Source: CAVQUE01 sp046290435 (lineage in GTDB: Bacteria; Actinomycetota; Acidimicrobiia; Acidimicrobiales; UBA8592). Taken from it: a stretch of DNA of 64,000 nucleotides. The stretch lies in the NCBI GenBank assembly GCA_046290435.1, contig JBKAGO010000071.1:60174-124173 (forward strand), in the 5' to 3' direction. Every line of letters starts with the position of its first letter. The first letter of the stretch is position 1. A program made the position numbers and the translations under genes. The notes below the pieces were generated by a model. The model was not told the origin of the DNA, did no database searches, and saw only the letters and a list, made by a program, of their open reading frames with translations. Positions 1 to 7,292 of the stretch are shown piece after piece.

Positions 1-61
1 CGCCGAGATCAAGGCCCTCGAAGCCGAGATCCAGGCGCTCCTTGCTGAGGTGACCGAGTGA
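1..61 (+). CDS. hsdM: Type I restriction-modification methyltransferase subunit, C-terminal end only
   Basis: Only the last 19 codons of this gene lie in the window, ending at the TGA at 59-61. The visible tail is a charged alanine/leucine/glutamate helix of the kind that closes many HsdM proteins and contacts HsdS. The stop overlaps the GTG start of hsdS in a GTGA junction, as is normal in hsdMS operons. The identity rests on this context and the helical tail, because no methyltransferase motif is inside the window. The start lies upstream of position 1. Confidence 0.7.
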   Translation, partial: AEIKALEAEIQALLAEVTE

Positions 62-1263
62 CGGAGGTCCGGGCGTTGCGGGCCTACGCCGACGTGGCAT
101 TGGGTCGACAGCGTTCCCCGCAGAATGACGAGGGTCCTCACATGGTCCAGTACCTGCGGGCCGCCAACGTGAAGGACGGCCTCCTCGACCTGCGCGACGT
201 GAAGTCGATGAACTTCGACCCGGTCGAGCAGAGTCGATTCGCTCTGGTCCCGGGTGATGTGCTCGTGACCGAGGGTTCGGGGAGCCTCTCGGCGGTCGGC
301 GCGTCGTCCGTGTGGAGCGGCGAGATCCCGGGCACCGTGTGCTTTCAGAACACGCTCCTGCGCCTCCGACCTAGGAAGTCGACTGATCCGCGCTTCCTCG
401 CGTGGTGGTGTCGGTACGCATTCGCCGACGGCCTGTTCGCAAGTATCGCGACTGGCGCGAACATCCATCACTTGTCTGCCGAGCGAGTACGTGCGCTGCC
501 CATGACCTACCTGCCACTAGACCGGCAGCGGGCGATCGCCGGCTACCTCGACACCGAAACCGCCCGCATCGACGCCCTCATCACCAAGAAACGCCGCATG
601 ATCGAACTGCTTGAAGAGCGAGTGGACTCACGGATTCGCGACTGGATCGGTCGCAGTGAGTTGGTGTGCGATGCGTCTGATGTGTCCGTCAACTCAGCTC
701 CGATCCGACGTGTTCTGACCAAGCTCGATCGATGGTCGCGCAACGGGGAGATGATCACGGCCTTCCGCGATGGTGAGGTCACCACCCGAGCAGCCCGTGG
801 GCGTGAAGGTTTCACAAACTCGTGGACTGAGGACGCACGGGTGCAAGCGGTCGAGGTTGGCGATGTCGTCGTGCACGGCCTTGATGGCTTCTCGGGTGCG
901 ATCGGCGACGCTCAGCTACCAGGCGTCTGTAGCCCCGTCTACCACGTGTGCAGTGCTGGTAGGGGTGATGGTGCCTTCTACGGCAGACTCCTTCGCCTGC
1001 TTGCGCTAGACGGCTACCTCGGTAATTTCGCGACGAGCACACGGGAACGAGCGGTCGATTTCCGCAACTGGGATCTCTTCGGTCGCATCCCGGTCCCGGA
1101 GGTCCCCTTATCGGAACAACTTCTGATCGGAAACCAGATTCGTGCGATCCGTCCGTTGCGGAGGTCGATCGAGCAGTCAGAGACACTCGCGCAGGAGCGC
1201 CGTCAGGCGCTGATCACGGCGGCCGTGCGCGGTGAGGTGGCGATTCCTGGGGTGGCTGCATGA
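58..1263 (+). CDS. hsdS: Type I restriction-modification specificity subunit HsdS
   Basis: This 401-residue protein is the DNA-recognition subunit that would set the target site for both HsdM and HsdR. It shows the usual HsdS layout: a first target-recognition domain (about residues 1-155), a conserved helical spacer (about 160-200, including RQRAIAGYLDTETARIDALI), a second recognition domain (about 205-350) and a second helical spacer ending QERRQALITAAVRGEV. The GTG start overlaps the stop of the upstream methyltransferase, and the 3' end overlaps the next gene in ATGA, so translation is coupled. Length is normal for the family. The two recognition domains diverge fast, so the target sequence cannot be predicted. 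Confidence 0.93.
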   Translation: MTEVRALRAYADVALGRQRSPQNDEGPHMVQYLRAANVKDGLLDLRDVKSMNFDPVEQSRFALVPGDVLVTEGSGSLSAVGASSVWSGEIPGTVCFQNTLLRLRPRKSTDPRFLAWWCRYAFADGLFASIATGANIHHLSAERVRALPMTYLPLDRQRAIAGYLDTETARIDALITKKRRMIELLEERVDSRIRDWIGRSELVCDASDVSVNSAPIRRVLTKLDRWSRNGEMITAFRDGEVTTRAARGREGFTNSWTEDARVQAVEVGDVVVHGLDGFSGAIGDAQLPGVCSPVYHVCSAGRGDGAFYGRLLRLLALDGYLGNFATSTRERAVDFRNWDLFGRIPVPEVPLSEQLLIGNQIRAIRPLRRSIEQSETLAQERRQALITAAVRGEVAIPGVAA

Positions 1264-2129
1264 GCCTGCCCTACGTCATCCGGATCCTGGTCACGTCGGG
1301 TGACCCCGACGGCGTGCGTGTGGTGGAGAAGTCGAACTGGACTGGTCGTGGGGTGGTGTTCGGTCGGGCGGATCTCGCGGCGGCGATCGAGCAGGGTCTC
1401 GCGTCGCCGGGGGTGTACGTGCTCCTCGGCGATGATCCGGAGGAGGCGTTCGACGGGCAGGTTTACGTCGGGCAGGGCGAGGATGTCGGGAAGCGGTTGG
1501 CATCGCATCAGCGTGATGATGCGAAGGAGTTCTGGACGGACACGGCGGTGTTCGTGTCGGCCTCGGGGTCTCTGAATCGGGCGCACATCCTCTATCTGGA
1601 GTCGCGCCTGGTGGAGCTCGCTCACGAGGCGCGCCGCGTGCGGGTTGCGAACGGCAACCGGCCGACGCTGCCGTCGCTGACGCCGTCGGATCGGGCCGAG
1701 GCCGAAGGCTTCCTGGCGGAGATGCTGGCCATCTTCCCGGTGTTGGGTGTGGACGCATTCGATCGCCCGGCGCCCACGACGACGCGGGAGCGGCGGTACT
1801 TCGTCTCCGGCCCCGACGCTGCGGGCGAGGGGGTCGAGCGCTCCGACGGGTTCGTGGTGTTTGCCGGTGCGGCGGCTCGCGTCGTCGAGACGCCGTCGTT
1901 GAGCCCGTCGTTCTCTCGGGCACGGGCTCGGCTGGTCGCGTCGGGCGCGTTGGTCGAGGACGACGGTGTGTACCGGTTGATGGAGGACACGGTGTTCAAG
2001 TCTCCGTCGACGGCGGCGATGGTGTTGTTGGCCCGCAACGCGAATGGCCGCACCGAATGGAAGGACGCAGAGGGCGTGACGCTGAAGGAACACCAGGCCG
2101 CCGCTGCGGGACCAGGAGCAGATGAATGA
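1260..2129 (+). CDS. GIY-YIG nuclease-domain protein with C-terminal DUF4357
   Basis: A 289-residue protein encoded between hsdS and hsdR and overlapping both by ATGA. The N-terminal half carries a GIY-YIG-like core: GVY at residues 51-53, YVG at 69-71, a candidate catalytic arginine (R79) and a glutamate in YLESRLVEL (E114). The C-terminal stretch, about residues 225-285, with FKSPSTAA and a W-x5-G pattern, resembles DUF4357, which is often fused to GIY-YIG domains. What is known of the family supports a nuclease fold. Its role inside a type I operon is inferred: it could be an accessory nuclease or a modulator of restriction. It is not a standard component of EcoKI-type loci. Confidence 0.8.
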   Translation: MSLPYVIRILVTSGDPDGVRVVEKSNWTGRGVVFGRADLAAAIEQGLASPGVYVLLGDDPEEAFDGQVYVGQGEDVGKRLASHQRDDAKEFWTDTAVFVSASGSLNRAHILYLESRLVELAHEARRVRVANGNRPTLPSLTPSDRAEAEGFLAEMLAIFPVLGVDAFDRPAPTTTRERRYFVSGPDAAGEGVERSDGFVVFAGAAARVVETPSLSPSFSRARARLVASGALVEDDGVYRLMEDTVFKSPSTAAMVLLARNANGRTEWKDAEGVTLKEHQAAAAGPGADE

Positions 2130-5100
2130 CCGGACCGAACGAGGCGGATCTCGAGGGTGTGATCGCCGAGTGGCTGGTCGCCGAGGGTGGCTACCAGCGG
2201 CCGGTGAAGGTCGGCAACGCGCAGTCCGAGCCGCGGGATTTCGATGCGGTGCGGGGGTTGGATACGGCGGAGATGTTCGCGTTCATCGGCGCGACGCAGG
2301 CCGATGATTGGAACCGTCTGCTGAAGCTGCACGGGGGTGATCCGGATCGGGCGCAGGCGTCGTTTGCCGATCGGGTCGCGAAGCTGATCGATCAGCGGGG
2401 CACGATCGCAGTTTTGCGCGATGGGGTCGATGATCTCGGGGTGACGATCCGGTTGGCGTACTTCGCGCCGGCACACGGCCTGAACCCGGACGCTGCGGCA
2501 CGGTTCGCAGCGAACCGGCTGACGGTCACCCGACAGCTGCCATACGAAGCCGGGTCGGCCAAGACGTTGGATCTGTGCCTGTTCGTCAATGGGCTGCCGG
2601 TGGCGACGGCGGAGTTGAAGAACCCGATGACCAGCCAGACTGCGCAGCACGCGATCACCCAGTACTGCAAAGACCGTGACCCGGCGAACGTGACGCTGTC
2701 GCAGCGGGCGGTGGTCCACTTCGCGGTGGATACCGAGGTGGCGTGGATGACGACGCGCCTCGCGGGCGAGCGGACCCGGTTCTTGCCGTTCAACCGGGGG
2801 CAGGGCGACGGGGCGGGCAATCCGCCGAACCCGAACGGGCACCGAACGTCGTATCTGTGGGAGTCGGTGTGGTCGCGTGATGCGTGGATGGACATCCTCG
2901 GGCGGTTCGTGCACGTCGAGCCCACGAAGAAGGGGCAGCGTCACACCGGTGATGTGATCTTCCCGCGGTTCCATCAGTGGGACGCCGTCCGTCGTGTAGA
3001 GGCCCACGCTCGTACCCACGGTGCGGGGCACAACTATCTGGTGCAGCACTCGGCGGGGTCGGGGAAGTCGAACACGATCGCGTGGTTGGCGCATCGGTTG
3101 TCGAACCTGCACGCGGCTGATGATTCGAAGGTGTTCGACAAGGTCGTGGTGATCACCGACCGGGTCGTGCTCGACAAGCAGTTGCAGGCAACCGTCGGCC
3201 AGTTCGAAAAGGTCGCCGGGGTCGTCCAGAAGATCGACGAGTCATCCCAGCAGCTCGCCGACGCGCTGGCGGGCGAGCAGGCCCGGATCATCATCACGAC
3301 GATCCAGAAGTTCCCGTTCGTGCTCGAGAAGGTCGACCAGCTCGGTGACCGTCGCTACGCAGTGATCGCGGACGAGGCGCACTCGTCGCAGTCCGGTGAG
3401 GCCGCGAAGGACCTGAAGAAGGTTCTGGGTGCCGGCCAGAGCGACCCGCAGGCTGCGTTGGCGCTGGCCGAGGCGGAGGAGGCGTCGCTGGTCGATGAGG
3501 TCCCGGACCCGGTCGAGGATCAGCTCGCTGCTGAGGTGTCGGCGCGGGGTCGTCAGGACAACTTGTCGTTCTTCGCGTTCACGGCCACGCCGAAGGCTCG
3601 TACTTTGGAGCTGTTCGGCACGAAGAACCCGAGCACCGGGAAGTGGGAGCCGTTCCATCTGTACTCGATGCGCCAGGCGATCGAGGAGGGGTTCATCCAC
3701 GACGTGTTGGCCAACTACACGACGTACAAGACGTACTGGCACATCGAGAAGACCGTCCCGGATGATCCCGAGTACGACCCGGGCAAGGCCAAGGCGGCGA
3801 TCGCGAAGTACGTGAGCCTGCACGAGCACAACCTGTCTCAGAAGGCCGACATCATCATCAACCACTTCCGGACGCACGTCGCCCCCCGGGTGGGCGGCAA
3901 GGCCAAGGCCATGGTGGTCACGGCGTCGCGGTTGCATGCCGTGCGCTACGGGCTTGCGTTGCGGAAGTACTGCGCCGATCACGGCATCGGCGATGTGGGG
4001 GTGCTGGTGGCGTTCTCGGGTTCGTTGCGTGACCCCGATGATCCCGGCAACGACTGGACCGAGTCGTCGGTCAACGGGTTCCCCGAGTCCCAGACCCCTG
4101 AGCGGTTCGATACCGACGAGTTCCAGATCATGGTGGTGGCCGAGAAGTACCAGACCGGGTTCGATCAGCCGAAGCTGCACACGATGTACGTCGACAAGCC
4201 CCTGTCGGGCCTGGCGGCCGTGCAGACGCTGTCGAGGCTGAACCGGCGTCACCCCGACAAGGACTCGACGTTCGTGCTCGACTTCCGCAACGAGGCCGAA
4301 CACATCCGTGAGGCGTTCGCCCCGTGGTACGTGCAGACGGTGACGCCGCCGTCGGACCCGAACCTGATGTACGACGCCCACCACGAACTCAGCCACTACG
4401 ACGTGTTGTGGCACGAAGAGACCGAAGCGTTCGTGCGGGTGCTGCTGGCCGACCCGCATGACACGGCCCGGATCCACGGGATGCTGGAGGGCGCGAAGGA
4501 CCGGTTCTGGAACGAACTCGATGACGAAGAGAAGGACGGGTTCCGTGACGCGCTGAAGAAGTTCGTCAACACGTACTCGTACCTGTCCCAGATCGTGCCC
4601 TTCGGTGACATCAAGCTCGAGCGGGACTACCTGTTCTGCAAGGCCCTCGCCGTGTTCATCCGTCGGCCCGACGCCGACGCATTCAGCCTCGAAGGCGAAG
4701 TCGACCTGACGCATCTGGCGACCAGGGTGACCTTCGAGGGCGAGATCGATCTCGATGACACCGATGGCGCCCAGGTCGAAGCCCCCGGTGCGCTCGGTGG
4801 CCGGCCCGGCGTGCCCGAAGGCGCGCTGTTGTCGGAGATCATCTCGACGCTCAACGAGCGCTTCGGGACCGACTTCTCACCCGAGGACCGAGTGTTCTTC
4901 GACGCCCTCGTCGACAAGCTCGCCGACCGGCCCGACGTCCAGCAGGCCGCAGCAGCGAACAGCTCGGAGAACTTCCGCCTGATCATGGCGGACCAGTTCC
5001 AGGACGGGGTCATCGACCAGCTCGACACCTCCCAAGCGATCGCCAAGAACTACCTCGACAACAACGACTTCGCCACGACGGTCATGAACGCCTACATGCC

Positions 5101-5689
5101 GCTGCTGGAGACCAAGGCCAAGGTCGCCCACCAACAGCACTGCCCGATCGGCGAACTCCTCACCCGAGGCGAAGACGCCTGGCTCGAATTCAAGGCCACG
5201 CTGCGCACCCACGCTGAAGACCGCGACGAGGCCAAGGCCGGCGACCTCTTCAAGCCGCTCGAGTCGATGTGTATCAAGACGATCGCCGCGTTCCTGAACA
5301 GCTACGACGGAGGCACCCTCCTCATCGGCGTTGCCGACGATGGCACCGCCCACGGCCTCGAGAGCGACTATGCCACCTTGCGGTCGGCGGAGAAGGCGAA
5401 CACCGACGCGGATCTGTTCCAGCTCCACCTGACCCAACTCATGGTGGATTCCCTTGGCGCAGCGGCTGCGACCCTCGCCACGACCGAGATCCTGACGGTT
5501 GACGGCAAGGACATCTGCCGGGTTCATGTCCGACCGGCCGGCTTCGCGGTCGACGCGCAGGTTACCTTCGTGGACGACAAAGGACAGCACACGAAGAAGA
5601 AGACCTTCTTCGTTCGCCTCAACAATGGCACCCGGCCGCTGACCGACGACGACAAGCAGCGCTACATCGCCCAGCGCTGGAGCGCTTGA
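2126..5689 (+). CDS. hsdR: Type I restriction endonuclease subunit HsdR with C-terminal AlbA_2-like domain
   Basis: This 1187-residue restriction and translocation subunit has the expected parts in order. The N-terminal nuclease has D149 and the E163-L-K165 motif. The helicase motor has Walker A HSAGSGKSN (K314), a DEAH box (D416-H419), the FTATPK motif III and the late helicase motifs near LSRLNRRHPDK. The helical C-terminal region normally ends the protein. Here the chain continues with WLEFKATLR (from W1019) and a GGTLLIGVADDG core (about 1062-1073), which match the AlbA_2/Schlafen-type (divergent AAA_4) domain, roughly residues 1010-1150. The start overlaps the preceding gene by ATGA. Cleavage of unmodified DNA after ATP-driven translocation is the family function; the role of the extra domain is unknown. 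Confidence 0.93.
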   Translation: MTGPNEADLEGVIAEWLVAEGGYQRPVKVGNAQSEPRDFDAVRGLDTAEMFAFIGATQADDWNRLLKLHGGDPDRAQASFADRVAKLIDQRGTIAVLRDGVDDLGVTIRLAYFAPAHGLNPDAAARFAANRLTVTRQLPYEAGSAKTLDLCLFVNGLPVATAELKNPMTSQTAQHAITQYCKDRDPANVTLSQRAVVHFAVDTEVAWMTTRLAGERTRFLPFNRGQGDGAGNPPNPNGHRTSYLWESVWSRDAWMDILGRFVHVEPTKKGQRHTGDVIFPRFHQWDAVRRVEAHARTHGAGHNYLVQHSAGSGKSNTIAWLAHRLSNLHAADDSKVFDKVVVITDRVVLDKQLQATVGQFEKVAGVVQKIDESSQQLADALAGEQARIIITTIQKFPFVLEKVDQLGDRRYAVIADEAHSSQSGEAAKDLKKVLGAGQSDPQAALALAEAEEASLVDEVPDPVEDQLAAEVSARGRQDNLSFFAFTATPKARTLELFGTKNPSTGKWEPFHLYSMRQAIEEGFIHDVLANYTTYKTYWHIEKTVPDDPEYDPGKAKAAIAKYVSLHEHNLSQKADIIINHFRTHVAPRVGGKAKAMVVTASRLHAVRYGLALRKYCADHGIGDVGVLVAFSGSLRDPDDPGNDWTESSVNGFPESQTPERFDTDEFQIMVVAEKYQTGFDQPKLHTMYVDKPLSGLAAVQTLSRLNRRHPDKDSTFVLDFRNEAEHIREAFAPWYVQTVTPPSDPNLMYDAHHELSHYDVLWHEETEAFVRVLLADPHDTARIHGMLEGAKDRFWNELDDEEKDGFRDALKKFVNTYSYLSQIVPFGDIKLERDYLFCKALAVFIRRPDADAFSLEGEVDLTHLATRVTFEGEIDLDDTDGAQVEAPGALGGRPGVPEGALLSEIISTLNERFGTDFSPEDRVFFDALVDKLADRPDVQQAAAANSSENFRLIMADQFQDGVIDQLDTSQAIAKNYLDNNDFATTVMNAYMPLLETKAKVAHQQHCPIGELLTRGEDAWLEFKATLRTHAEDRDEAKAGDLFKPLESMCIKTIAAFLNSYDGGTLLIGVADDGTAHGLESDYATLRSAEKANTDADLFQLHLTQLMVDSLGAAAATLATTEILTVDGKDICRVHVRPAGFAVDAQVTFVDDKGQHTKKKTFFVRLNNGTRPLTDDDKQRYIAQRWSA

Positions 5690-5741
5690 TGGATGAGCAG
5701 TGACGTTTCGCCCTGTCGTCAACTAACAGAAGGCCGCCGAC

Positions 5742-7169
5742 GTGCAAGATGACATACATCTCGTTGATGAGCTGAATGCTGCCCTTGAGGGATCCCCCTA
5801 CACGCTGCCCGATGACGATGTCGGTAGCAGCCGGGCAAATGTAATTGTCGAGCGGGGCGCTGCATTGCTAGCGCGCTACCAGGATGCTCATCAGATCTTC
5901 GCCGCGCAGACGGAAGAGATCCGCAGCCTGCTTGAGTCTGTTCGTGCCGCGCAAGAGATTTACGAGACCAATGCACTCGAGCTGGCGGGCATGAGTCGGA
6001 AGGAAACGGAACGCGCGATTAGGGCCGCTCCATCCGAGTTAGACAGTCTGGCTGCATACATGACTGGAGAGGCGCTTCGGTCAGACAAGCATCTGATGGA
6101 AGTCATCGGTATGCGGCGGGCAGGAATCTTCGCGCGCGATCTGGTCAAGTCCTACCGCGACGGTCGCAATCCGATTCGAGAGATTGATCTGCGGTCTGTG
6201 CATCAGCTCGCTGTTGGGTACGAGTCCTTCGCTGGCTCGTATCGTGCAACAAATGTAGGAATCAGTGGCTCTGAGCACGTGCCATTAGACTATCTCAGGG
6301 TCTCTGAAGAAATGCACCAACTCGTGGAATGGCTAAATCGTGAGCATGTGAATCAAGCCCTTGCCGCCGCAGTTGTTCACTCTTGGCTTACCCACATCCA
6401 CCCTTTCCAGGATGGAAACGGTCGAGTTGCGCGACTCGCAGCCACGATTGTATTGCTAAAGGCAGACTGGCCACCTCTCATTATTGCTGCCAAGGATAGA
6501 TTGCAGTATCTCGATGCACTTGGATACAGTGACTCCGGTGGAGACCTGTTGCCGCTGTTCGATCTCTTTGTGAAGTCACTCAAGTCCACGGTAAGGCAAT
6601 TGGCCGATCCCACTCGCGCGTTGCGCTTATGGGAGCGTCAGCTGGCGCTCGACGATGATGATCGTTATGCGCTTTGGCTTCAGAACCTCGAGCTGTTTCT
6701 TGAGGAGCTCCGGGCGGAACTTCAATTAGAGGAGTACAGTCTCCTGCGGGTAACTTTCCCCGTGAAGGAGATGGTCCTGCTTCTGGAGGAGCGAGATCCA
6801 ACGGGAAACGCATGGCTGGCGAAGGTTCATGATGATCAAGGCGATGCCTCTTCGCTGCTGTGGCTCGGCTACACGACGAACGAGATGGATTCCTACGCAT
6901 CCGGCCCACTTGCGGCGCCATCGATCTTTACGAGCGTAAGGGATTATCGAGCAAGTGCTCGTCGTCCCTACCTCAACTCATTCGATGACGTGAACCCTTT
7001 ACCGCTAGATGAAATACTCATTCTTCCAACGCCGCGCCCGGAGCCGGTCCTGTTGCGATATCGGACCAGTGTCGACGCTGTCAGCATCGCTGAGGCGGCT
7101 CGTCAGGTGGCGAGCGTGTTGATGCATGTGGAGCCGCTCCGAGACAACCCGCCGTCTCTGCGGCGCTGA
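5742..7169 (+). CDS. Fic family protein (putative AMP-transferase)
   Basis: A 475-residue protein with a complete Fic motif, HPFQDGNGRVAR (H220 to R231), preceded by a typical FIC_N segment with FAGSYRATNVGI. Family members transfer AMP or another nucleotide part to a hydroxyl side chain on a target protein; H220 would be the catalytic base. An inhibitory-helix-like T76-NALE80 lies N-terminal to the core, but the usual following G/N is absent, so autoinhibition is uncertain. The GTG start follows AGAAGG. The gene sits just after the type I operon with a 52-bp gap. Its third-position usage is visibly AT-richer than all neighbours, suggesting later acquisition. The target protein is unknown; phage defence or toxin roles are inferences. 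Confidence 0.9.
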   Translation: MQDDIHLVDELNAALEGSPYTLPDDDVGSSRANVIVERGAALLARYQDAHQIFAAQTEEIRSLLESVRAAQEIYETNALELAGMSRKETERAIRAAPSELDSLAAYMTGEALRSDKHLMEVIGMRRAGIFARDLVKSYRDGRNPIREIDLRSVHQLAVGYESFAGSYRATNVGISGSEHVPLDYLRVSEEMHQLVEWLNREHVNQALAAAVVHSWLTHIHPFQDGNGRVARLAATIVLLKADWPPLIIAAKDRLQYLDALGYSDSGGDLLPLFDLFVKSLKSTVRQLADPTRALRLWERQLALDDDDRYALWLQNLELFLEELRAELQLEEYSLLRVTFPVKEMVLLLEERDPTGNAWLAKVHDDQGDASSLLWLGYTTNEMDSYASGPLAAPSIFTSVRDYRASARRPYLNSFDDVNPLPLDEILILPTPRPEPVLLRYRTSVDAVSIAEAARQVASVLMHVEPLRDNPPSLRR

Positions 7170-7292
7170 AAGTCGCATCAGTCGTGGAGCCGTAGCAGGT
7201 CGATTCATCTGCGCCGCCGCCGGCGAATCTCCCGTTCAGATCCGTTCGGACCATGCCGATTGACATGCGGCGGATGACCTACAAGGGGACAC

